From: Pomacea canaliculata
Taxonomy: Eukaryota > Mollusca > Gastropoda > Architaenioglossa > Ampullariidae
DNA: 64,000 bases
Direction of reading: 5' to 3'
Assembly: GCF_003073045.1 (NCBI RefSeq)
Contig: NC_037590.1
Location: 41,656,751-41,720,750 of the forward strand
Positions 1 to 15,100 of the stretch are shown here, piece after piece. Position 1 is the stretch's first letter. Every line of letters begins with the position of its first letter. A program made the translations under genes and the position numbers. The notes below the pieces were generated by a model. It worked only from the letters and a program-made list of their open reading frames with translations, made no database searches and had not been told where the DNA came from.

Positions 1-3000
1 GGACACGCTTTTGGCCTTGGGGGAAAAAACCCAGTTAACAAAATTTGCCCCGTCCGTGTAAATATGGATCACCTTTGGTGTTACAATGTGGCGCTCTGTG
101 AATGAACTACCTTGACATAATCTTGTGTGGTGTTGGTTATGACAACTGCAATGTAGTGCCGTTTGAATGTGGATGTATCCTGACGGTATAGTCACAAGCC
201 ATGTGAACATCTGCTGTTGTTTTTCTTCTCTGAAACACGCGTTGAAATGGATCAAAGTTGTGGTACTTCTCTCTTCTCACCTCACACTCTGACCTATAAT
301 CAGCAGTGAGGCAAGATACTCTAGTTACATCACAAGATCGGGAGGAGAGTAGCACGGGAGGTCTTAAAAATGTCTGAAATATTGAAACCAAACTGACCAA
401 AGTCGACTTCCACTTGAGACTCATTTTCAAGACTTTCCATGCTCACCAGCTAACGCCATCTTTGGGAAGTTAAGCCAAAAAGCTTGGGCTTAATGTAAAG
501 TCCGATTTAATATCTCACATGCATCCCCGCCCATTTCTCGACAAAGGGCTCTTTGGTCTTAGGATCAGGACCCGAAAAAGCATAGGTGAAGCACGATGTA
601 CTGGGTGATCGCCAAGCAAGTGTCAGCCAATAAGGCAAGGCCACCAAACCACGTGACGCAGAGGTCAGCTTGGGTCAGTAGAACATCGAGAGAAAAAAAT
701 TACAATAGTCCTAAAAATATTGCTTTGTTATAGGCTTACAGTTTGAACGAGGTATTGAGAAAAATATTTGACTTTTGTGGCTCATCTCGACCTCACAATC
801 TCTTTGTTATGGGGGAGACGGGAATTATTAGTGGGAGCAGAAGACGCATGCAGCGAAGAGGGATTCAGAGGATAGCAACAGGACGGAATTGCAGTTGCAA
901 ACACAATTTTTATAAACTTTTAGACCTTAAATATTTTTGAAAGGCGGTTCCAAATTCGCTTCTTCAGAACAGCTTTGTTCAACATATTGTGAAGTAGTCC
1001 CCAAACGCCAACCCATCAGGACTCAGTGACAGACTTGTGTGGACACCTGTAGAGAAACATAAAGACGAGAGGTCCGAAAGTCACAAAACATTAAATAGTT
1101 CAGCCTTTCTTTGCAGTTCTCACAACCCCGTGACAGCAGTGACAGTTTCTTCTGATCGTGTACGGGAGAAAAACTCCACTAATATCATGCACTTTTGTAA
1201 GATCCAGAAAAGTGCTGTGTTTATGGACATAACAAAACATCAACAGCAGGACACCAACACAGACTTTGAAAACATTTTGTTCGCTTTTGCACGTCACATC
1301 GTGACTCCCTTGAAGATGTTTATGGACGTCACAACACGTGACCAGTTACAACCGTCTGAACATCACGTGCTTGTTACTGGCGAAACATCATCGGTTGTAC
1401 TATAGCTTATCTCGTATGAAACAACAGCAAGTCAAGAATTTCCTCTTATTTGGAGTAAGAGCAGGGTACTTGCACAGTGTCAGAACTCGTCAATCTTGGG
1501 TGGACTGGCTTTTACAGCCGCCACTTGGGGTTGGCCCAGGGAGTGTAGCACACACTTTTATTGGCTTTGGTGTTTGTCTTGGCGATGTGGTTGTAAATTG
1601 TACTTGGTGTCTGGTCCGGTTTGTTCGAGAGGCGGTCGTGAACATTACCGCTGCCACCTCGCCCATCGCATTTTGTCCCTCCCTGATGGTAAGGAGGAGT
1701 TGTGAACAAGAGAGACCTTATTCACGCGGAGATCCTGTCTTAAACGAGGCTTACATTTATTTACAGGCTCAAAGTTTAAAAATATCTCTTACAACAATAA
1801 TATGGTGGCACGTAGTATAACATTTTATCAGCTAAGTATGATTACCGCGGTTAAATGGTGGTTAAATAATTTTAACATTTTGTCTTTCTTCGAAGCTTCA
1901 GTAGGAATACACAAGTGCTAGGTATAAATATAAAAGTACCTAATATTTGTATATGGTAAATTTTGTCATAAAATGTAATATTTTAACTGTAGAACTATTT
2001 GTTTTTGCTTCTGTGGTTGGTTTTCCAAATTTCTTACAATGTCTGGAATTTATGGTATGCCACGTGTAAGCCAGCAATGTTTTTATACTAGTATGTTCTA
2101 TTAAAATGTCTGGAGGCAACATAATCACAACTATTAAATTAAGCATAATCACAATTTCTCAGTTGATGGTTTGCAGAAGAATTATATTTTAGTGAATTGA
2201 AAACCATGAACATAAGATTTATGAATATACACACCATGCAATATATTCGCATGAGGAACAGCAAAATAATGGGGACATAAGTTTATGTACAGTGTGTAAT
2301 ATGTACACATTAGACAAAGAAAATTGTACATGTTAGAGACGCATGTAAAAGTGACAGAAGCTAAGTAGCATATGTGTTAAACGGACTTGGCAAAAATGAA
2401 AACTAGTACCAACATACGTACTAATCTTTTGTTTCACTTTTCAAACTCTTAAGAAAAGTATGAGCACATTACCAAAGAAAAGTTTGACATCAAGCTGCTA
2501 GTTACAAAGCAGACACACAAACATACTTTTATTATCTTGCAAGTGAAACACAGATTGCAGCATCAGCTTTGTGGGGCTTTCATTCCCAGTCATAATGGAG
2601 TGGATTCCAAAATCAGTATCACGGACCGTTTAATACATATTAGTTTCCATAGCCAAGACACCGGCACATTGAGTCTCGTTTTGGTGTCAAGATGGCGTTC
2701 GAGTGAATAAGATGCTTATTCCGAGTCCAGTGCGAGTTCGAGGCTAACAGCATCGGTCACATTGTCGGATTGTTTACAGTCAGTGTTGATAGCCGTTCTT
2801 ATGATGGAAATCACTTGAAGCTGATAGTGTCCCCATCATCTGAAGCAACCGTCTCGTGGTGTGTCTGTGCACCTTTCCAAGGTGAAGAGGAACAAACCTT
2901 TTTCTAGAATTGCCAACGAAAATAAAACTGGTGTAATATAAATTAAATAAGACAATTTTTATGGGTATTGAGCACAGCCAACATTTTGGAGAGCTCTGTA

Positions 3001-3137
3001 GTCCCACCAGTCAGTCCCCCCTTCACGATGTCAGCTACCTGCCGTCTTTGAACTTTATTTCTTGTCGGTTGCAGATAACAAGAAGCAGAACTGACAGCAA
3101 TAAAACACGAGAGGAAGAAAATCTAGTCTGAAGAAAC
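1..3137. other. Upstream noncoding region, possibly including the ABCB1 promoter
   Basis: I recognise no coding exon, RNA gene or transposon end here. Several open frames of 60-160 codons exist (for example 1338-1820 +), but none has a recognisable domain or splice pattern. The stretch around 2640-3137 is richer in CpG and lies directly upstream of the first coding exon of the P-glycoprotein gene. It probably holds the promoter and 5' leader, but no TATA box or initiator can be singled out with confidence. Confidence 0.4.
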
Positions 3138-6100
3138 ATGACGCAGTTAAATAACGGAGAAGGAAACTCGAGAGCATCAAACCAGTCCCTAAATCGGAAT
3201 TCAGTAGGAACAGTTCATGCCAACGGCCACAAGAGTGACGTCAGCAAACAAGGTAGGTCAACTTTCTATTTTAGGCTTTTGTACAGGTAGGTGCACCGGT
3301 TCTTCTCTGTTCTGTGCAAACAAGGATGCCCATCAATCACCTGTTCGGTCATGAATGTTGTATTTTTTGGATATTCTCTCACGGTTTAAAAACTTAGCAA
3401 GGAAATGGTCGCAAAAATATTCGATGCGGGGGCGGCCTGGTGGCACAGCGGTTGACACCTGTCACCAGTGCTGTGAAAGTTGGTTGTCCTGGGTTCAGCT
3501 CCCGTCGGGGGCATGCAGTTCTTTCCGTGCAAGTGGCATCTGTTTACAGTGTTGACTGCCTTGCCGTGATGTAGTCGTAGTTGCTGGCTCGGCGTAAAAC
3601 TCCCCATAACATTCCCCATCCCTCTCCCCGCTCAGCCTGCGGAGTACCACAGCCATGCATGTTCTGCGATCGAAGAGCCGCATCCGGCTAACGGCGTCAT
3701 GCAACCATGGCAACTGACCTTATTATGGGGGAAGCATGTACTCAATGTACTCATAGCGCCCCATCTGCATCTGCCTTTGATGTTTACCGACAAGGCCGGC
3801 AGCAGCTTCTGCAAATAGCCTGCTACTCAAGAATGTAGGGTTGGCCCAGCCCGTTGTGCGCGGTTTTAAAAGTCGTCCACGGCGAACGTTGACTGAAGGC
3901 TGTTTTTTTTTTTTCCAAACAATCCGTCTAAGAGTGAATGATATAATTATATGCACGTGCGATTAGCGCGCTCACTCTCAGTGCTAACGATTTAACCGAG
4001 CAGGACCGACGGAGGAGAAGAATATCAGGGAAAGTATAAAGGCGATGCCATGAAAATCAATGTGCTGGAAGCAGACGAGAACAAGGGGCGAGGGCGAATC
4101 TCACGACGAGGGAAGCACAGTCGTCCATGACGTCATCGCACGGCTGCCAGGATGCGCTCAAAGACCAGAGTGCACGCAGCGCCAGGCGCGCCCTTCCACA
4201 CAGGTTCGTGGGTCCTGGTGTGTCCCTGTGTGGCATGACTATGTCAAGTTCCCTGACTTTTCTCTGATTTGTTTTCTCTGATGTTTGCAATGCGCGTGAT
4301 GTAGAAGATGTCCGATTCATCGATGAGATGATGTTTCGATGATTCTTTGCTATCGATGGTATTTTTGAGTGTAAGTCGTGTGTGATAGCGACATCGAGCT
4401 GCCAGCTCACCGCCGTGTTGTGTGCCGTGCAGCAGAAAAACTGAAAGCATAAATCTCGTTTACAAATGTTAATTGGCATTCACAGTAGCTGGGAAAAGGT
4501 GTTTGTCAACATGTAATAGAACAACCTGAAACTTTTCTCTCACGGTCTAATTCCTCGAATTTATTGGTGAAGCAGTGTTTAGCCTTCAGTTCAAACAGTG
4601 AAATCTGACGGTGTGTAGGCCACTTGCATATAAGAAAACAAGACCTCATGATAGAACTGCTGTGCCACTGCTTTGTGTAGCTTATAGAAATATTGATAAC
4701 ACTTTCTTCAGTTCTTGACCATGAGGAAACGGTCAAAATTAAGAAAAGGCAAGTATTATTCTGGACAAATATTTCAGCCATGTATCTTAAGCAAGAATAT
4801 CTTCTCAGTCTTTTGATAGTAACTGGAAATTGAAACTTGGAAGACTGCTAACGAATTAAAAGCTCACAAAGTAAATCAAAATCACTCTGATGGCTGTTCA
4901 TGTTACCAGGCTTAAGAAGAAAAAATACATGTTTTACACGATTCTGTGACAGGTAAAGCACAGAGTGTGGTATGCTAATAAATTTGCTTATTCAGCATTA
5001 AAAATTGTTTCCATTATTGATTTCAGATGGTCATGGCCGAACAAGTCCCTCTGATGCACAGGTGGCCTTGGAACTGCTTGATGACAAACAAAATGATAAA
5101 AACAAAAAGGAGGAAAAGCCCAAAATGGTTGGACCATTGGAAGTCGTATGTTTCATTCGTTATTTTGTTTATTTTCATAGTCTGCCCATTATTGCATTAT
5201 TGTAACCTAAGAGGATGTACTCTTTGCTGTAACCGCTATACATTACACAAACCCAATTATCAGCCTTTGTGAAATATAACTGAAGTATAATTCGGGTGAA
5301 ATTCTGCTGAACCTCTTGTAGTTCATAGTTAAAATAATTGTCACAAAAAACTGCTTTACAACAGGAAGGGGAAAAAACCTAAGAAGTTTGCTGTGATTGT
5401 ACATTTGGGTGTGTGCATGTCTACAGTACAACAAATAGAAGGAAGTAAATGACTGAAAAAGTATTTTCTGGTATCGTAGAATTGTGTTTAGATACACTGG
5501 TATGTTATATTGTTTGTAAATCAGAACATCTGGACAACTGCACTTTTTATTAGCAAAGGATCATTTGCATGTTAGAACAGGAACTCCCAATATTGCAAAA
5601 CTATATCAATTATGAATTCATGCAGAACTGATCTTCTTTTTAAGTAACAATGTAGAGAATTTTTTCCAGTGGCCCTTCCTTTGAGCAACCATAGTACTTG
5701 AACTTGGAAAACAAAATTGAAATGAGTGTTAAACCATGCCATTAAGCAGCAGCGTACAGTGCGACCTTCTAAATTGCCATTTTAATGTCTTGTGAGAATT
5801 AAACTAATGAACTGGAAGATAGCATTGCTAATGCATAATCTATTTCATGCTAGGATCCGTTTCTTTCTCTTCGTGTATCTGTATCTTTATATTGGGGTTC
5901 TGACCATTTGTTAACCAAATTTTGTGTGTGTGTGCGTGTGTGCGTGTGCATGAATGCATTTTTGTGACTTTGTGTTTTTCAGTTTCGTTTTTCAGATAAA
6001 TGGGACCGGCTGTTGATGATTGTGGGCTTATTTTGTGCAGCAGCTAATGGAGCTGCTCTCCCAGCCATGATTATTGTTTTCGGTGACATGATTGATCTGT

Positions 6101-9100
6101 TTGTCAACTCTGGGATTGCTGACGCTTTTATTAAGGACATAAGTGGCTTTCTGTTTGCTCAGAATATCACTTCAGAGATGTTGTCTGAAAATCCAAAACT
6201 ACTTTTGTGAGTTCTCTTTGTTCTCTACTTGCTCCTAACCTTAAACATTCCACATGTGCATTCTGCATTCACACACACACACATATATGCACCCACATAC
6301 ATGCACATGCACACACAACACAAATACTAATGCAGTGCACTCTCCCCAAGAACCTGCATCATGTTTACTTGCACTAATAAACATGTTGAGATGTCTGCAT
6401 ATATGTACATATATTCATTCATCTGGCCTACGCGTAAAGAATTACTGGCATTCACATTTGCACAGTAACACAAGCACTTGATATGCTGTTTAAAATTACA
6501 GGTCAGTTCATTTAGTAATTTTCTGTAGTATTCATGATGCAGTTGATTTTTACAGATCTCTCTGTCCCAACATAACTGATTTCTACGGTGGAAACATCAC
6601 CTGTAAGCGTCTGGATATGACGGAAAAGCTACTCGACAAAATGACTGAGTTTGCAATATACTATTGCAGTACGTAATTTTTGGAGCCCAGTGGCTGCTTA
6701 GAATTTTTCTTTTCACAAAACAGATTTTTAGCTAGCAAGATTTGCTAGGGTCAAAATAATTCCACCACAATGTACACCAGCTGATAAACCACGGAGTTAT
6801 ACATAAAACTCTGTGGATAAACAAACTGTTTATGGTCAACCAGAGCATAATTCTTGTTAGATGATTGAACTCAGCACATGATACTGTCTTACAAAATAGA
6901 GTGATTAACCCTTCCAAACTGGAGATAGTAGCTTTCAAGTATCATCTTCCATAAAATAAGTTAAAACTCTAACATTATGACTGTATTCACCTACATTTAT
7001 TTTAAGGGCTTTTGACTTCTTCTTTCTGTTCATGGTGGCTTGTGTCTCAAAAATAGAAAAAGTTAACTCCCTTGGAATTTGGGAAGTAACTCTTGTATTG
7101 AACCCAGTCACTAAAAAAAAGCATTGCCCTCTATCAGAACTTTCAAATTCTGGAAAATCTCACTTTATGTGTCGTAATATATTAAGGAAAACATTTTATA
7201 GATTACTCACAATGGCATTGTGTGTGTGTGTGTGTTGGCTGTTGTAGTCATTGGTGTGATTGTGCTAGTCTGCGGCTATGCTCAGGTGTCTTTCTGGATG
7301 ACGGCATCAGAGCGGCAGTCCCATCGCATTAGGAATAAATTTTTTTACAGTGTCTTGAGCCAAGACATTGGTTGGTTCGACACACATGAGACAGGAGAAC
7401 TCAATACTCGCCTAGCAGAGTAAGTTGGAGAATAGTTTCTACACTACTCTGCTTGCTTAGTAAGTAGAAAAGAAAAAGTAAAATGATTTTTTTTTTTAAC
7501 TGTGGACCCACACATTCAAGGTACAAATTACAATAACAGTAAATAATATATATATAATACAGGACACTAATACATGTAGTTGATTTTGTTGGACAAGACT
7601 TCGTCCCATAGTAATTGATCCATAAGATTTTATAACTGTGTTGACTTGAGAGGGTTGATCCACAACTGTTCTGTGCAGGACACTGACTTAGACAAGCTTG
7701 TGGATTAAACACTGTTCTGATAGCTAGCATGATGTTAGCATGATGGCATGAAGTAGATTGATGAAAATGTGATACTGTGCAGGGACATTCTCAAAATACA
7801 TGATGGCATTGGAGACAAGATTGGCAGTCTATTCCAATTTGTAGCAGGTGCAATTGCTGGTTTTGTCATCGGCTTTTACTATGGGTGGAAACTGACCTTG
7901 GTCATTCTGTCAGTTAGCCCATTGTTGGCGGTCTCTGCTGGTGCTTTTAGCAAGGTTTGTCCTTATCATCCACTATTAAGTTTGTTGTGCTTTCTTCCAT
8001 TTTTTTAAAAGAAAGTTTAGGTATACATTTGTGGTGCAATGTGTTTATTTAATTCTTTTTTTCAATTAGAGATGAGGGCACCTGTTGTTGTTTACTTACA
8101 TGTTGTGCTGTGATTAATGTAGATTTTTTCTGAGGGTATTCCATGTGGCTTTAGTACTGATGCATCTTGAATGAAAATGTGGTCATGTGTTTATACTTTG
8201 TATGGTTTAATTACAAATCATATTTTGAGAAATACAGAAAATACTAAGAAGAAAACACAGACCTGTTCAACATCCAACACTGTGTTTTGTTTATTTATAG
8301 CTTTGTGTCTTGATTACCAGGTTCTCTAAGTTATAATTACATCATGTAATGCTCTTTTGGTTTTTAAGCTTGCTTCTACCATGACGAGCAAAGAACTCTC
8401 AGCCTATGCCAAAGCAGGATCTATAGCAGAGGAGGTTTTTAGCTCCATTCGCACAGTGGTGTCATTTGGGGGACAGGCAAAAGAGGCAAAGAGGTGGGTT
8501 GTATACATACCAATGGCAGAGTGAAAAATGTATTTGCGTAGGTATAAATAATGCTCATCCATGTAGCTGATTATAAACTTTATTATGAATAAGCACAATC
8601 TCATCACATCACCTAATAAGAAAATAGGGAATCTGCATTGTTTTCTGAATTATAAAAAGGTCAACAAAGTTAAAAATAATTTACAGGTATGCCGATAACC
8701 TTACTGAGGCTAGAGCTTTTGGCATAAAGAAAGGTTTTACCAATGGCATGGTCATGGGCATCGTGTGGCTTATCATCTTTGGCTGCTATGCACTGGGTTT
8801 CTGGTATGGTGGTAAACTGACACGAGACGAGCCAGAAAATTACTCCATTGGCAAGATGCTAGTGGTAAGCTTTCATTCTCTAACATTTTGTGCTTGTGGT
8901 ATGATTTGTACGTGTGTGTGTGTGTGGATGCATGCATGCATATGCATTTGTGTGTATGGGCATGTGCAAGAGAAATCAAAGAGTGTAAAAGAGACAGAAA
9001 CAAAGAAAGTGTGGAACATGATAGCATTAGCATTGACATATCCATGTTTGAGAATTTATGGTTGCAGTGCCCAATGCCTAGTTGATGGATGTTGTATTTC

Positions 9101-12100
9101 TTTCTGCAGTACTTTTTGTAATATCTTGATGCTCTTTTTCCTAGGTGTTCTTCAGCGTTCTTATTGGTGCATTCTCTCTGGGAAATGCTAGTCCCAATTT
9201 CCAGACTTTGGCAAACGCACGGGGTGCTGCCTACACCATATTCCAGCTGATAGATCAGGTGGGGTTAACATGCAACTGCACCTCAAGAAAATAGTTTACA
9301 TATCCTCTGCATTTACATTTATACTTTGTGTCTTGTAACCAGTTTACATCTTGACTGTGGAATTCATGCTTGGATAAGTGTGTGGATAAAACCTATAGAC
9401 AAGACCCCAAATCACACAATGGACTCCTGACTATTGCCACAACAAACGTGTATTCAACCGACCAAACCAAATGCAAATCAAACCATCCAGGGATATAAAA
9501 TTATAACAATTATTCCACAGAACCAGCTACATTAACAAATGAAAAATATGCTGTTGTACAATTTTTGTTTTCAATTGAATTTACAGCTGAAATCTTCTCA
9601 GACGACACTGTAGATTTTTTTCTTGATCTTTTCAGCTGCGTGTAATTGTGCCTGTTATAAGGATTGGCATTAACAGCTATACCCTTGATAAGGGGTTAAA
9701 TGCTTTGATTCACATTGTGGTGGCACCAGTTTCAGCTGGTTTTTTTTTTTAAGATGATTAGGATGGCTGTATAATTTTTAGGGCGTAAGATATATGAGAA
9801 GTAATAAGTATTTCTACAAACTGTTTACTTAGAAATCTAAAATTGACAACATGATGGAGAGTGGTAGAAGACCTGAGTCAGTTCATGGCACAATAACATT
9901 CAAGAATATTCACTTCAGCTATCCATCAAGGCCAGAAGTTAAGGTAGGTAAAGTTCTGTGAAAGTCAAGGATACAATGTATAGTAAATCATACCTTTTCT
10001 GGAAATAACCAGTGGACAACAAAGGAAGACAAACATCCACGGGTAGTTCTTGATTCGTTCATTTATGATATGTTGGTAGAAGAGATATTTCTTCTTTTGT
10101 TTATCAGCACATGCTGATAATTTCTTAATAATTTATTGACCTGTAGGTACTGAATGGCTTAAACCTTACAATCCAACCAGGACAGACAATGGCACTGGTT
10201 GGTTCAAGTGGCTGTGGCAAAAGCACCACAGTGCAGCTCCTGCAGCGTTTCTATGACCCCCAGGAAGGACAGGTGAGGCAAAGTTGTTCCACTGACTATG
10301 ACATATATGACAGTATTCAGATATCCTTAATATAACTATTTTGATTTCACTTAGTTTCTAGTCAATTATTTTATTGATTTATTTCTTTTTAATCAGTAGA
10401 AAATGCAGCTGTTATTTCCAGTGCATGCAATTCTTATGATTTGAAGATGAAATGTGTCTAACATTGTCTTATGATTACAGGTTCTGCTGGATGGGATTGA
10501 CATCCGAGAGCTAAATGTCCGCTGGCTTCGCAGCAACATAGGAGTTGTGTCCCAAGAGCCAGTACTTTTTGCTACAACCATTGCTGAAAATATTCGCTAT
10601 GGTCGTGATGGGGTCACACAAGCTGAAATAGAGCAGGCTGCTAAAAATGCCAATGCTCATGACTTCATCATGGCTCTGCCTGAAGTAAGTTATTTGCTCT
10701 TGTTTCTGATCAGTGATAGAAAATACAAAGGTACATGCAGGTCTTCCCACATTCTAGAATACCATTTTCTATAGGCCATAGATGCTGTAAATGTGGTTGA
10801 CTGCAGCTAGAGCCTAGATTATGGAAGGGAAAGCCCAACCCTCTTTTCCTGAAAAATGAAGTACCCATTTCTTCAAGGCTGCTGCTGGGAGAATGTGGGG
10901 AGTAATTCAGCCACAGGTCCTATCAGGCCTCTGCCTCAACAATTATTGTATACTTTGTTCTTTTTCAATAATATTCTCATTTGAACTTATCACAGTTGGG
11001 AATGAAGTGACAACATTTGGTCAGTGCTTTGTATGATTTATTGTATGTGTCATATTTCAGAAATATGAAACCATGGTTGGTGAGCGTGGTGCTCAGTTGA
11101 GTGGCGGACAGAAGCAGCGTGTGGCTATAGCCCGGGCCCTGGTGCGCAATCCCCGTATACTCTTGTTAGATGAAGCAACATCAGCTCTGGACACTGAGAG
11201 TGAGAAAATTGTTCAGGATGCCCTTGATAAGGTTGGTTAATTTCCTTTTGTGTTATGCTGGTTTTTTTTTTTAAACTTCATGTTAGAATATCCAGTATGA
11301 TGCTCATAATGGTTAATACACTTTTGACTATATTAAAGAGTATATCTAGTATCCCACTGAAAGTGAAATGATTCCATTAGTCTGTCATAATCTAGATCAA
11401 AATATTTTAGGGTTTATATAATGGCATTGCTTTTGTCCCTGCTACTGTTAAAAAGGTTTTGTTCACTGTAAGTTTTTTGTCAGATAATGCCATGTCAATT
11501 CTGACCTGTTGTTTGAATCAGATGGTGTTTTTCATTAAAAAAAAAAAAAAAGAAAAGAAATTGGTATAAACATCAACATTTTCAAAATGTCAGAACTGTC
11601 TCAGAATTCACCTTCTACATTTTCTTATTGTTCCTTTCCCATGACTGAATTAATTGTAAATCAATAACTTATTTTACATTATATAATAAGAACTTCTGTG
11701 TGTAGATATATGTTAAGCTTGTTTCATACATATAAAGAACATCTTATATTTTAGGCAAGCAGAGGGCGGACCACTATTGTCATTGCTCATCGACTCTCGA
11801 CAATCAAGACAGCAGATAAGATCTCCAGCTTCAAGGATGGTGAAATCTTTGAGCAAGGAACCCATGAGGAGCTGATGGCTAGGAATGGAATTTATCATCA
11901 GCTCGTTACAAATCAGGTACGAAAGTGTGCCCTTGAAGACATGCTCAGAAGTGGCCCATTCAGCATTAACTAGCTTATCATTGTATGGTTACCATCATAT
12001 GATTTAATTTCAAAATTAAATTTAATTATGTTGTACAGATATAGTTATGGATAATCACAAAACTGAAGAATTTTACTGAAAGAAGTCATTTAAACAACAC

Positions 12101-15100
12101 TCAATCACGTGAACAAGTTCAGTAACAGCATTTCTTGCTGCTTGATTTTTGCATCAACCCAGTAATAAGTTCAGGCATATTTTTTGCATCATTCTATCCA
12201 TGTTTGACAATTGGAAGGATGTAGAGAAGGTAAAGAGTAAAAAATATTTGCTTAAATTTTTTTAATGTGCACAAAAATGTAATTTTCTTTTTTAATCATT
12301 TTTAGACAAGAGATATATTTAATATATCCAAATAGATAAATGTTTTTGAAATCATTTTTCCAGACCAAGGAGCACAATAAAGATGAGGATGAAGGTAAAC
12401 TTAAAACATTATTTACAATTTTAAGTACAGAATGAAAAATAAAAAACAGGTTGTTTTTGGCATGGGGATACTACTTATTCCCTTATCTATGTTAACAAAA
12501 ATTGTTTTCCTTATCATGGGTGAATTTATCATTTGTTTAGAGATGTAGTAGAACTATATCTTCTGCTGTTAATTTTATAATTGCATTGGTAACATATAGA
12601 TCATTGTTTATATATGTTTAGACTTATTTCTTGTGCTGTCTTATTTATAAATGTCTTATTTCTACAATGCTGCCAGATGACATGGAGGAAGAAGGTGACA
12701 ATATTTTAAACAATGTCCCAATTTTGCATTGTCCTGAACTCTTAACCTCCTCTGCCCTCAAAACTATTTTATTTTGGACAGTACAATTTTTAGTGAACTG
12801 CTCAATCTCAAAATAAAATCTGTATACTTGTTTTACCAGTCATACAAATATAACAGTATGTGTACATTTAAATGAAAATATAAAGAAACGCTGCTTATAT
12901 CTACTTTTTAGACCCCAAACTACAGATAGTCCTGTTAATACTGTTATATACCATTTTTTCCTAATGGAATAAACTTCATTCATGAAGAAAGTGAATATGA
13001 TTTTAAGACACAGTTGGCCCAGAATTTAATATATATTTTTTTTAATTTAGCAGATGTCTTAAGACTTGCATAACCCATAATTTTTTTATCTTGTGTATTT
13101 TTTATAATTCTTATAATAATTTCAAGAATCTTAGCAAGGGTCATGCATATTAATATATTATGTCCGTGACATATTTACCCCTTCTGCTTTCTTAACATAA
13201 AATAATAAAAATAATAAATACTGTTTTCTTATAAAAATGTCACTATGCAATTAATCTTTTTATGACTTAAGCTGCATTTAACACTTTAATCTGGATCTTA
13301 CCATGAAAAGTAAATTTATATGTGGCTCATTTGACAGCAGTTTGTCCTAAAGTTAACAGATCACTCATCAAGCACTAACAGTACACTATAAGATTCAGCA
13401 TGTTAACTTGGAGGTGTTTAAATGATTGGTAAAATAATTTTATGTGGGCAGTTTATTGGCGATTACTTTCAAAAGAGTAATATAAGCTAGCAAACCAGTC
13501 TATTGTATTTATCACCTACATATTTTAGTTCATTCCCCTAATGTGGAGTTACTACTGATATCTGGTATCAGAATAATCAGAGTATACCTGAGATATCAGT
13601 AAAATTGATGTCACCTGTTGCTTTAGCCACTTAATTCCACTCTTGACCATTTATTTCACTTGTTTGTTTCTTGTATGTGTGTGAATTTGTTTTGTGAATT
13701 TATGTGTTTTGTACAGCTGTATGTGTGTGTTTTGTACAACTGTGTTTGGATGTGTGTGTGTAGCAGGGTAAGATGCGGTTCTCTTCCCCAATCTTTCCTC
13801 AACAACAAAACACAACGCTTTCGTGGGTTCTAGATCATTTACTCCAACGCCAGTTGATGGTGCTGGCTATGGCGAAACTCTACACAACACACTAGCGCTC
13901 TGGGTGGAATGTGCTCCCATCTCTGCGCTGTCTCCTCACGAACTCCCCCCCCCCCTAGCCTCTTCCCACGACCTTTACGCTCCACTCCCCACAAACACAC
14001 CCACACACCTACACCCTGTCACTAGTCGACCCCCTCCCGCTCTCCTTCGGTCACGGGGTTGTCACCCGGCCAGTGATTACCCCCTCGCCACCCTGTACCT
14101 TCCCTGTGTGCGTGGGTGTGCGGGCCATCTTCCATCCTACTTCTATCCCACACTATTCACACTACCATATATGCACACACATATATTACTACACTACATA
14201 ATATACACTCATTTTTTTAACAAGATGCATGAGCACTTTAAAAAAGTTTTTGTAGCATTAAAAATTTACTCAATGGCTTCCTTCCCATTCCTTCCCCAAC
14301 CCCTTATTTGCAAATTTATTTATTTATTAATTAGGTTTTGCTTATCCAATTAATTTGTTTCAATTTTAAAAATTGAGAAAGATAAAAACATTTAGGGTTA
14401 TCTTAAAATATCTCAAATGAAAACAGTGGAAAAGGACATATATAGTTTGAAGGTTGTGATTTTTGCCTAGTGGTCTTTTTCATCTTTTGTGTAATTGGGG
14501 AATTCAAGGGCAGATACAAAATTAAGCTAGTTAATTTTTTGAAATATGTAATAAATTTTCAGATGAAATTGAGGGTTTTGAGCGGATTGGATCAGGTCGT
14601 AGAAGTGCACGCCAACTTAACCGTATGATGTCTGATGATGGTAAAAAACTGGAACGGATGCTTAGCGCAGAGGAAGAAAAGAAGAAGGAAAAGAAGGTAT
14701 GTCATCTATTATAGAGATTAGATGCTTATTCTCTATCTAAGACTGCATGATATTCATCAGAATTACTGGCATTTAATTAGAATAAGATGGTGGAGTGCCT
14801 TTTTTTTTTTTTTTTAACATTGTCATCACCATCTTTTTCTTTGTGAAATCATCTTTATAGGAGGAAGAGAAGCTGCCTCCTGCTCCGTTTACCCGCCTGA
14901 TGAAGATGAACGGCCCTGAGTGGCTTTGGATTTTGTTTGGCTGTATTGCAGCTATCATCAATGGTGGAATCCAGCCTGCGTTTGCCATCATCTTCAGCAA
15001 AATCATTACTGTAAGTTGTCCTGCTTCTTCTCTCATCAATTGTTGCGAAAGCTGTTTTATTTCTTAGTGCATAAATTTCATTTCAGAAAGGTAATCAGTA

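Noticed and set aside
1338..1820. 160-codon open frame
   Set aside because: No domain, no splice pattern and no family resemblance; likely chance in unique DNA.
13823..14353. 176-codon open frame in ABCB1 intron 16
   Set aside because: Low-complexity Pro/His-rich translation lying over a dispersed repeat; reported as a repeat, not a gene.
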